Shown here piece after piece: positions 1 through 5,140 of a DNA stretch of 19,343 nt. The translations under genes were made by a program, and so were the position numbers. The stretch is from the NCBI GenBank assembly GCA_030670015.1, contig DAOVCM010000002.1, forward strand, positions 1 to 19,343, in the 5' to 3' direction. Numbering within the stretch: position 1 is the first letter of the stretch; each line of letters opens with the position of its first letter. The notes beneath the pieces were generated by a model. That model did not search any database. It was not told the DNA's origin and was given only the letters and a program-made list of their open reading frames with translations. This DNA comes from Candidatus Bathyarchaeota archaeon (GTDB lineage: Archaea > Thermoproteota > Bathyarchaeia > TCS64).

Positions 1-113
1 TGGTCCTCGATCCCCCTCGCCAAAAGAACCCTCTCCGGCCTCAGGGTCTTCAGGGTCTCATGGACGGGGTTCCGTCCCTCCACTTGGATCATAGGCGCCT
101 CTCGGAGAGGCAT
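1..113 (-). CDS. SpoU/TrmH-family RNA 2'-O-methyltransferase, N-terminal end only (partial)
   Basis: Reading leftward from an ATG at 113, an open frame runs off the left edge after about 37 codons. The visible protein starts MPLREAPMIQVEGRNPVHET and continues with a stretch containing RPERVLLARGIED. The I-x-G-R-N-P-V-x-E pattern followed by a basic residue and V-L-L is what the substrate-binding N-terminal domain of RlmB/TrmH-type SPOUT methyltransferases looks like; those enzymes methylate ribose 2'-OH in rRNA or tRNA. The catalytic knot domain lies outside the window, so enzyme class rests on the N-terminus alone. A second in-frame ATG (codon 8, at 92) sits closer to the conserved block and could be the real start. 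The gene is divergent from the decayed propeller gene at 203. Confidence 0.6.
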   Translation of the reverse strand, partial: MPLREAPMIQVEGRNPVHETLKTLRPERVLLARGIED

Positions 114-164
114 TGGTCCCCTGGTTTTTATGGGTGTCTGATCTGACCGGACAATCATCAGGCT

Positions 165-175
165 TTTTTAATATT
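165..175 (+). promoter_or_regulatory. Putative TATA box of the decayed PQQ propeller gene
   Basis: A T/A-rich element (TTTTTAATATT) lies about 30 bases upstream of the tandem ATG at 203-208, the usual spacing for an archaeal leaderless or short-leader transcript. This supports 203 as the original start of the broken gene. Confidence 0.4.
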
Positions 176-202
176 GGATCGCTGTCCCTGTAAAGATACC
201 AG

Positions 203-573
203 ATGATGCGTAAAGCGCTCTCTTCCTAGGGCTTCTGACGATCGTTCTCCTTTCCCCAGCGACGATGGGTTCAGTATACTCCTCCGAGGAATGGTCCATG
301 TGCAGGCACGATCCCGGGCGCATGGGGTATTCGACCTCGGCTGCACCCGATGAAGGAGACGTCCTGTGGGTCGCTGACGTCGAGTGCCAGGTCATGTCCT
401 CCGCGGCGGTCTACAGTGAACGGGTCTATGTCGGTGGGCGAATGGAGATCTCCGAGGGAGCCGTCTATAGCTTCGACGCGTTCACCGGAGAGGAGATCTG
501 GAGGTTCGATGCTTACCCGTCTCTTCGTCTCCCTCCGTCACCGCGCGCGGGCGAATTCAATAATTGTGGGTAA
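203..573 (+). pseudogene. Decayed secreted PQQ-type beta-propeller repeat protein
   Basis: From 265 the frame encodes a typical first blade of an extracellular PQQ-like beta-propeller: W-S-M-x-R-H-D-P-G-x-x-G-Y-S-T-S, then L-W-V-A-D, S-S-A-A-V, V-Y-V-G-G, A-V-Y-S-F-D-A-F-T-G-E-E-I-W-R-F. Full-length relatives carry several such blades and usually about 350-450 residues; here similarity stops after one blade (about base 510) and the frame ends at 571-573. The 5' end is also broken. ATG ATG at 203-208 opens a frame that stops after 8 codons (MMRKALSS), while the neighbouring frame from 214 reads SALFLGLLTIVLLSPATMGS, a clear signal-peptide core that runs straight into the propeller. Restoring one base around the AAA at 212-214 would join them. 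I infer a frameshift in the signal peptide plus a 3' truncation. A sequencing error could explain the first but not the second. Confidence 0.7.
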
Positions 574-631
574 AATGGTTTTTATTCCGTTTCGTTCCAA
601 ATATCGATATTTCTACGTAAACAGATGGTTT

Positions 632-718
632 GAACAGTAATAATTGTTTATCTGGGATAAAGACCTCAATCACCTTGAGGAAAGGATGAAGGAGGTCGGT
701 TCTCCCATGTTACTGTTC
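632..718. repeat. Nested inverted repeats with two mutually exclusive inner hairpins
   Basis: GAACAGTAA (632-640) is the exact reverse complement of TTACTGTTC (710-718). Inside this pair, GGGA (654-657) faces TCCC (703-706) and GACCTC (662-667) faces GAGGTC (692-697). CCTCAA (664-669) can instead pair with TTGAGG (675-680) over a 5-base loop. The last two pairings share bases 664-667, so they cannot form together. This is read directly from the sequence; whether the region is transcribed is unknown. Confidence 0.45.
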
Positions 719-912
719 GAGAACCTAGATTTAATTCCTGTCCATTTCATCCTTTGAATGGGGAAGATGAATTTTCTGAATGTGCTTTTCTTCTCTGATA
801 GTATGCGCTTAAGGAAGGCGTATGATTTTTTAGGCTGGTGAACTTTCAACGGATTCACATGTCTGGTTATCCGTAATTAACCTGAAATGAATTTAGAAAC
901 CTGTCAGCACTC

Positions 913-922
913 ATTATAAAAG
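913..922 (+). promoter_or_regulatory. Putative TATA box of the small two-gene unit at 968
   Basis: ATTATAAAAG lies about 50 bases before the TTG start at 968. The predicted transcript would have a leader of about 25 bases carrying the AAGGAG SD at 953-958. Confidence 0.5.
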
Positions 923-967
923 AGATTCGAGCATATAGTCTCATTTGATCTCAAGGAGTCTACTCAA

Positions 968-1186
968 TTGGATGAAAAAGATGACAAAGGTCTAATGATA
1001 ATAGAATACGAGGTTATCAGAAATCAGCGATTTATGATAGAGACCGCCAGAGATTTCCTATTAGATGTCAATCCATGGAAAACAAGAAAGGATGAAATTG
1101 AGGATGAACTCGTCATCACCGTGAAGGAATTCAGAAAGTGGAGGCAGCGCCTCTTAAAGATCTTAGGAGTTTCCGTGGATGAGTAA
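968..1186 (+). CDS. Small charged hypothetical protein (72 aa)
   Basis: Not recognised. The 72-residue product is rich in Asp, Glu, Lys and Arg, has no membrane segment or signal peptide, and is predicted by eye to be mostly helical, with a basic tail (FRKWRQRLLKILGVSVDE). The TTG start at 968 is chosen because AAGGAG (953-958) sits 9 bases upstream and a TATA box is properly placed before it; the ATG at 972 is out of frame. The stop (1184-1186) overlaps the start of the next small gene in ATGAGTAA, so the two are probably translated together. These expression signals, not homology, are the reason for calling it a gene. Confidence 0.55.
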   Translation: MDEKDDKGLMIIEYEVIRNQRFMIETARDFLLDVNPWKTRKDEIEDELVITVKEFRKWRQRLLKILGVSVDE

Positions 1187-1328
1187 TCAGGAAGTTTTGC
1201 GCAAGATCGAGAGCTTAAAAAATAGAGTTAAAGAGGTTCAGAAATACGAGCTGATGACGACGAATCAGTATCGAAAGCAGGTTGCCCTTATTATCGAGAT
1301 CCTTGAAGAACTTGCACGTCTTGTATGA
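1179..1328 (+). CDS. Small coiled-coil-like hypothetical protein (49 aa)
   Basis: Not recognised. ATG at 1179 opens a 49-codon frame ending in TGA at 1326-1328. The product begins MSNQEVLRKIESLKNRVKEV and ends ILEELARLV. Hydrophobic residues recur in a heptad-like pattern among charged ones (L-x2-I-x2-L), which suggests a short helical hairpin or coiled coil. AGGAG at 1165-1169 lies 9 bases upstream, inside the preceding gene, and the start codon overlaps that gene's stop by 8 bases, the usual arrangement for coupled translation. It could be a partner subunit of the 72-residue protein. It is shorter than typical gene-calling cut-offs, so it may be missing from automatic annotation. Confidence 0.5.
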   Translation: MSNQEVLRKIESLKNRVKEVQKYELMTTNQYRKQVALIIEILEELARLV

Positions 1329-1346
1329 GCCAAGCACGAGAGCGAA

Positions 1347-1355
1347 TTTATATTA
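1347..1355 (+). promoter_or_regulatory. TATA box for a leaderless transcript at 1375
   Basis: TTTATATTA is centred about 25 bases upstream of the ATG at 1375, and no SD intervenes. This is the classic archaeal leaderless layout. Confidence 0.55.
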
Positions 1356-1374
1356 AGTTATCATTGTTCTGAAT

Positions 1375-1623
1375 ATGGGTGTTCACAGGAAAATGGTTGA
1401 AGTTGAAGATAATGAGAAGTTGAAATATGGGCAATTTGTTGAATTGTTGAATACTGTAAGGAGTAAGGGCTTGGTATCGGCACAACAGCGAAGAGACTTT
1501 GATAGGAGATGGAGGGCTGAACCAGAGCTCAGGGATCTGGTACTTGAGGACCTTGAGAGAATAATAGAAAAATATAGCGAACGCCTTATTTCGAAAGACC
1601 ACAATCCCGCATCCTTGGTTTGA
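1375..1623 (+). CDS. Hypothetical charged helical protein (82 aa)
   Basis: Not recognised. The 82-residue soluble product has an acidic-basic mixed composition, with segments YGQFVELLNTVRSKGLVSAQ and LRDLVLEDLERIIEKYSERL that look amphipathic and helical. There are no cysteines, no membrane segment and no catalytic motif. The start at 1375 fits a leaderless transcript from the TATA box at 1347-1355; a second ATG (codon 7, 1393) is possible. It lies 46 bases after the preceding small gene with its own promoter and converges on the membrane-protein gene at 1682-1978. The minus-strand frames covering the same bases look like shadows. Confidence 0.5.
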   Translation: MGVHRKMVEVEDNEKLKYGQFVELLNTVRSKGLVSAQQRRDFDRRWRAEPELRDLVLEDLERIIEKYSERLISKDHNPASLV

Positions 1624-1641
1624 AGTTATTACATCATAGAT

Positions 1642-1673
1642 GCACACACGCGCAGTCAGTCTTCGTGTGCGCG
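1642..1673. terminator. Short inverted repeat between convergent genes
   Basis: CACACG and CGTGTG, in a GC-rich alternating purine-pyrimidine context, can pair over a loop of about 13 bases in the 58-base gap between two convergent genes. It may help termination on both strands, but there is no flanking T-tract, so this is tentative. Confidence 0.2.
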
Positions 1674-1681
1674 AATGAGGC

Positions 1682-1978
1682 TCACCCCTTTCCCTTCTCG
1701 GATCCTATTCTTCCTAGTATCTCGAGTTTAAACCGTTCCAACTCTTCCCTTATTTCCTCTTCGAGAGTCCAGTCCTCGATAGTAAACAGGAAGTACGCCA
1801 CCGCCATTCCTATAAACCCGATAATATAGTGGTGTGGGATAGGTAGTGGAGTATCCCACGTCGTTGACCAGACGGGATGTCCAGGTGCTTTGTACGCCTG
1901 TTCAAATGACCCCCAAAACGCAGTAATATAGAACAACCAAAAGATAAGATGCTTCAAAAGCCCCCGATTGATATTCAT
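1682..1978 (-). CDS. Small membrane protein with two predicted helices (98 aa)
   Basis: Not recognised as a named family. The product has a hydrophobic helix at about residues 7-24 (LLKHLIFWLFYITAFWGSF), a linker rich in Trp, Pro and His (residues 30-50), a second helix at about 50-66 (YIIGFIGMAVAYFLF), and then a charged, probably helical tail rich in Glu, Arg and Lys. It is therefore likely a two-pass membrane protein. The ATG at 1978 is supported by a TATA-like element (1998-2008) about 25 bases upstream on the same strand, giving a leaderless transcript. It stands alone, convergent with the 82-residue gene. Confidence 0.55.
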   Translation of the reverse strand: MNINRGLLKHLIFWLFYITAFWGSFEQAYKAPGHPVWSTTWDTPLPIPHHYIIGFIGMAVAYFLFTIEDWTLEEEIREELERFKLEILGRIGSEKGKG

Positions 1979-2442
1979 ATATTCTAATTACATTTGGAAA
2001 TATTTAACGCGTGTGCTTGCCACCTATGTGATAATAACCTGTACGCGATTTTAGTTGTCTCAGAACCATATCGGTTGTTGTGTATCAAATATTTACTCCT
2101 GACCCAACTGTGATACGTCAGCACGCGTTGATAAGCTCGTCCTCCGTTGATTCACCAACCCTAAAAAGCTATAAGTTTTCAAACACGTCTAAGCACGCCT
2201 TGTAGACGGATACTGCAAGCTTTGCAAAATTCATGTAGACTTAGGTTAATCGTGCTAAAATTAGGCCATTTATTTGCTCATCTGTTCCACTTTGATGATG
2301 TACATGCTAAAAGATAGGGTATCTCGATCAACCTGTTGTTCGGTCATCATCTTATTCCTTTATTTTCTTCCTTGCTAGCTCTATATCCTCGATGCCAAAT
2401 GCATGGTTATGTCGTCATACGAAATGTTCACCCATTAATTGT
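1979..2442. other. Long AT-rich non-coding gap
   Basis: No gene is supported on either strand. Besides the promoter at 1998-2008 it contains a loose inverted repeat (AACGCGTGTGCT at 2006-2017 against AGCACGCGTT at 2120-2129) and a 5-bp hairpin GTCTA...TAGAC near 2187-2207. A minus-strand run of about 20 codons (2354-2400) reads HAFGIEDIELARKKIKE before a stop. It looks protein-like but has no start codon, so it may be the last scrap of a lost gene. Confidence 0.5.
1998..2008 (-). promoter_or_regulatory. TATA box of the two-helix membrane protein gene
   Basis: On the minus strand the sequence reads GTTAAATATTT, centred about 25 bases before the ATG at 1978. No SD is present, which is consistent with leaderless translation. 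Confidence 0.5.
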
Positions 2443-3711
2443 TCACAAGTCTATGTGCCAATTGGCAATCTCTAATTCTAGAGGTGGATGCGGTTCTTGA
2501 TAGGGAATTCGAAGCGTTTTCTTGCCACCCTTTTCTACTAACTCGCCACCGGCAGCCTCGATCACTTTACGACCAATATCTGCTGTCTTCCGTACAATCT
2601 CAGCCCGTTTAATTCTTTCAGGGTATATCTCCCTCATAGAGCGATTATGAATAAAATCTTTCATCGGCGCCTTCCACTTTTCCGGAATCCCACTTGCCCC
2701 AAGAACACAGCCAATGATGCCCGCCGCGTTGGATGGGTTACAATCGCTGTCTTGACCACAACGCATAGCAATGTTCATTGTCTTCCAGAGGTCACCCTCG
2801 CCCCAAAGCAAACCCATGGCGATGTACCCTCCATTCATTTTAGCGTCGATGTTGAAGAGATTGCCTCTTCCATCTGGACACGTGTCAGTGTTTCCCCATC
2901 TTACCTCAAGCATCTGCCAGGCCTCCTGCCATGACTTATCCTGCTCATAAAGGCTGATCACATCACGTAGGAGCTTGGCATAGTCACTTTCAGGGTGGAT
3001 GCAGTTCAAACCCCATTGGACAATTTCAACGGGGTCATTCTCAAAGAAAGCAGCTGTGTACATCCCCGCCACGAACATGCCTCCATAAACTCCATCGCCA
3101 TAGTTCATCATGTGCCCGACCTCTTCACACCATTTATTGCTCTCACGTGGCAGGCCAGGACAGATGAGCCCAAACAGGTCCGCCTCAATCTGAAAGTCGA
3201 TGTCGTTGGCGTGTCGGTTGTACTCGGGCCATCCCGACTGTGGAGGCCAGATGCCCTTCATAAAATTCGAATGGGCAGCCTTGTTGGCATGCCACACACG
3301 ATCGTAGTCCATGTATTTCAGCCAGATTTCAGCGAGGTCTTTTGATGTTACTTCGATGCCGTGGGTCTTGATCCCATGCAGTAACATCAATTCAATGTAT
3401 GTGTCGTCCTGATCTAGGGCGCCATCGAGTTCCTGCATCTCCCAATTTTTCGGGTCTTCAATGACCAGGAGCTTTTCCTCCACAGTCTTTGCATCTCGAT
3501 ATAATTGGTGCACATCGTCTCTCAGTTTCATGTAATCCATAAAGTCAAAGGGTATAATTCGACCTATCCACTTGAACTCTGTTTGATCACCGAAGGCCAC
3601 ACCGATCATTTGCCCCAGCCAGCCTCCATCAACCTTATCGAGATACATTTCCCACGATAACTCCCTAAAAGTAGAGCTTCTGCTGGAAGAAACCATCATG
3701 GATCCAATCAC
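2443..3711 (-). CDS. ADP-ribosylglycohydrolase family protein
   Basis: A 422-residue soluble protein of the ADP-ribosylglycohydrolase/DraG superfamily, which removes ADP-ribose from proteins, nucleic acids or small molecules using a binuclear magnesium site. Visible family features in order: W-E-x-Y-L-D-K-V-D-G-G-W-L-G-Q-M-I-G near residues 20-37, the acidic metal motif D-Q-D-D-T-Y-I-E (100-107), G-D-G-V-Y-G-G-M-F-V-A (205-215), and the C-terminal metal motif G-Q-D-S-D-C-N-P-S-N-A-A-G (319-331) followed by G-A-S-G-I-P-E-K-W. Length matches the longer bacterial-type members. The frame opens with GTG at 3711, but ATG codons at 3699 and 3696 are as likely, since the conserved region begins only near residue 18. 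It is isolated, with AT-rich gaps on both sides. The natural substrate cannot be read from the sequence. Confidence 0.88.
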   Translation of the reverse strand: MIGSMMVSSSRSSTFRELSWEMYLDKVDGGWLGQMIGVAFGDQTEFKWIGRIIPFDFMDYMKLRDDVHQLYRDAKTVEEKLLVIEDPKNWEMQELDGALDQDDTYIELMLLHGIKTHGIEVTSKDLAEIWLKYMDYDRVWHANKAAHSNFMKGIWPPQSGWPEYNRHANDIDFQIEADLFGLICPGLPRESNKWCEEVGHMMNYGDGVYGGMFVAGMYTAAFFENDPVEIVQWGLNCIHPESDYAKLLRDVISLYEQDKSWQEAWQMLEVRWGNTDTCPDGRGNLFNIDAKMNGGYIAMGLLWGEGDLWKTMNIAMRCGQDSDCNPSNAAGIIGCVLGASGIPEKWKAPMKDFIHNRSMREIYPERIKRAEIVRKTADIGRKVIEAAGGELVEKGGKKTLRIPYQEPHPPLELEIANWHIDL

Positions 3712-3772
3712 TTATGCCGCTCTCGAACTTAAGGTATTAGCCAAAAATGGAGCGGGTAATGTAATAAGTTGA

Positions 3773-3782
3773 TTTTTTTTTT
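3773..3782. other. Run of ten T residues between divergent genes
   Basis: A homopolymeric T10 tract lies in the divergent space between the ADP-ribosylglycohydrolase and the MNT gene. It could serve as an upstream promoter element for the MNT gene or be a slippage-prone tract; nothing in the sequence decides. Confidence 0.35.
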
Positions 3783-3803
3783 CGTACATAACATTAATAA
3801 ATC

Positions 3804-3812
3804 GTTAATATT
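3804..3812 (+). promoter_or_regulatory. TATA box of the MNT-HEPN unit
   Basis: TTAATATTA is centred about 27 bases upstream of the ATG at 3835 within a very AT-rich stretch, giving a leaderless or nearly leaderless transcript. Confidence 0.5.
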
Positions 3813-3834
3813 AACAAATTGTTAGATCATATGC

Positions 3835-4578
3835 ATGTGGATTCCAAGATGGCTGGGAGAGATTTACTCAAATCTGTTCCTCAGCTTTAAAACCAAGTTA
3901 TTTACATTCACTCAAGCAGCAGAGGCCTTGAACATCGCCCCGGGAAAATTAAACGTTGCATTCAGTAAACTACATTCAGAGAGAATACTGACGATCTTTA
4001 AACGCAGCAGACCAAGGATTTACCGACTTATCGACCCTTTTAACTTCATATTGTTATCATCGGAAACAGTTAAAAATCCCGGAAAATTGAGGCAGGAGAG
4101 ATACCTACAGCTAATACTTGAGAGTTATCGACAGATATCCGAACTGTTCGCCATCAGCTCTTTCGCCATCTATGGATCTGTCGCACGGGGGACCGCTGGA
4201 GACGATAGTGATGTTGACATCATCGTCATATCCCGCGATTTTCAGGGAAGCATGGGGAGAAGGATAGAGCAGCTACTTAGGGTTGAGGATGCGGTCAAGG
4301 AAGAGATGAGATGGCTCAGGGAACAGGGCATCCACACAGGGTTAAGCCTCTACCCACTAACCCCCAGTGAGGCGGAGAGGCTTCCCTACTTGTTCCTCGA
4401 TCTAACTGAGGATGCCGTCATCCTTTATGATGAGAAACGCTTCCTAGAGAGGTTGCTCCTGGAATTAAAGGCGAAGCTGTTAAGACGGGGAGCTGTCAGG
4501 GTGTTCGTTGATCGAGACCGTTGGTACTGGGATCTGAAGCCCGACTACAGGTTTGGTGAGGTCGTTGAGATCCATTAG
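3835..4578 (+). CDS. MNT-type nucleotidyltransferase with N-terminal winged-helix-like domain
   Basis: A 247-residue protein. Residues about 10-70 resemble a winged helix-turn-helix (F-T-x-A-E-A-L-N-I-A-P-G-K-L-N-V-A-F-S-K-L, then a basic wing KRSRPRIYRL). Residues about 90-200 form a minimal nucleotidyltransferase domain with the signature G114-S115 followed by ten residues and D126-x-D128 (AIYGSVARG, then DDSDVDII), which holds the catalytic metal-binding aspartates. In MNT/HEPN pairs of the MntA-HepT kind, the MNT partner neutralises the HEPN toxin by adding AMP to it. Here the fused DNA-binding-like segment suggests it could also autoregulate its promoter, which is inference. Its 3' end overlaps the HEPN gene by 23-26 bases. 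The start is supported by the TATA box at 3804-3812; an out-of-frame ATG lies at 3831. Confidence 0.82.
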   Translation: MWIPRWLGEIYSNLFLSFKTKLFTFTQAAEALNIAPGKLNVAFSKLHSERILTIFKRSRPRIYRLIDPFNFILLSSETVKNPGKLRQERYLQLILESYRQISELFAISSFAIYGSVARGTAGDDSDVDIIVISRDFQGSMGRRIEQLLRVEDAVKEEMRWLREQGIHTGLSLYPLTPSEAERLPYLFLDLTEDAVILYDEKRFLERLLLELKAKLLRRGAVRVFVDRDRWYWDLKPDYRFGEVVEIH

Positions 4579-5008
4579 GGTTGCTAAGTCATACCTTCGC
4601 CAGGCCAAGGCGAGACTGGACAACGCTGTGGATTCCGTGCGAGAGGGGAATCATCCGTACGCTGTTAGGCTGAGCCAGGAGTGTGTTGAGCTTTCCTTGA
4701 AGGCGGTATTGAAAGCCGTGGGGATCGAGTACCCGAAGATCCATGAAGTATCGGACATCTTCCCTGAGGTCAGAGGAAGGTTCCCTGACTGGTTTAAAAC
4801 CGAGATTGACTATCTACGTGAATCATCAAAACTTCTTTTCAAGAAGCGAGAACCGAGCCTGTATGGAGACGAGGAAGCACTCCTTCCACCTAATGAAGTC
4901 ATGAGCAAGGACGACGCTGAGGACGCCGTCGACAGAGCCGAGAAAACGTACAGTCTCTGCGAGAGGCTCATTTTAGAACTTATAACTATAGTCAAGAAAA
5001 GAAAATAA
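4553..5008 (+). CDS. HEPN-domain protein, partner of the MNT nucleotidyltransferase
   Basis: A 151-residue, all-helical HEPN-type protein. Visible features are an N-terminal helix with A-K-S-Y-L-R-Q-A-K-A-R-L, the segment G-N-H-P-Y-A-V-R-L-S-Q-E-C-V-E-L-S-L-K-A, then K-A-V-G-I-E-Y-P-K-I-H-E-V, and a C-terminal R-E-P-S-L-Y-G-D-E-E...P-P-x-E block followed by D-A-E-D-A-V-D-R-A-E. HEPN proteins paired with MNT enzymes are often RNases or tRNA-targeting toxins with an R-x4-6-H motif. I do not find a canonical R-x4-6-H in the last helices, so nuclease activity is uncertain. The frame opens with TTG at 4553 or GTG at 4556, both inside the MNT gene, implying coupled translation. The gene ends 132 bases before the next operon. 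Confidence 0.75.
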   Translation: MVRSLRSIRVAKSYLRQAKARLDNAVDSVREGNHPYAVRLSQECVELSLKAVLKAVGIEYPKIHEVSDIFPEVRGRFPDWFKTEIDYLRESSKLLFKKREPSLYGDEEALLPPNEVMSKDDAEDAVDRAEKTYSLCERLILELITIVKKRK

Positions 5009-5099
5009 TGTGCATCTTCGTATGCAACACATTGTACTTGATTCAATCTAGAAGAAGATCAGATGATCAACATCTTAGGCTGCAAATAAGACGACCTAC

Positions 5100-5112
5100 C
5101 TATCTTTTTATG
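5100..5112 (+). promoter_or_regulatory. Putative TATA box of the kinase-kinase-phosphatase-SfsA operon
   Basis: An AT-rich element (TATCTTTTTATGC) lies about 35 bases upstream of the ATG at 5141. It is the only plausible TATA box in the 132-base gap and would drive the four-gene unit to 8235. Confidence 0.4.
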
Positions 5113-5140
5113 CGGAGAACTGACAACTATACGGTTCCCA

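Larger units (their letters stand above)
574..967. other. AT-rich non-coding gap with nested inverted repeats
   Basis: No convincing gene on either strand. The stretch is clearly more AT-rich than the broken propeller gene before it. It holds the inverted-repeat cluster at 632-718 (listed separately) and, at its right end, the promoter and SD of the small gene at 968. No terminal repeats or transposase remnant that would explain the truncation of the propeller gene were seen. Confidence 0.6.

Noticed and set aside
350..640. 96-codon plus-strand frame overlapping the propeller remnant
   Set aside because: It is a shadow of the propeller frame at its 5' half and low-complexity, AT-rich sequence at its 3' half. 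No family resemblance, no SD.
670..858. 62-codon minus-strand frame in the first non-coding gap
   Set aside because: It is rich in Lys, Phe and Ser as expected from AT-rich DNA, has no promoter or SD, and covers the inverted-repeat cluster.
1348..1647. 99-codon minus-strand frame opposite the 82-residue gene
   Set aside because: It covers the TATA box of the plus-strand gene and has no expression signals; its composition is typical of an antisense shadow.
2006..2129. Inverted repeat AACGCGTGTGCT / AGCACGCGTT as mobile-element ends
   Set aside because: The arms differ by a two-base gap, there is no transposase between them, and no target duplication is visible.
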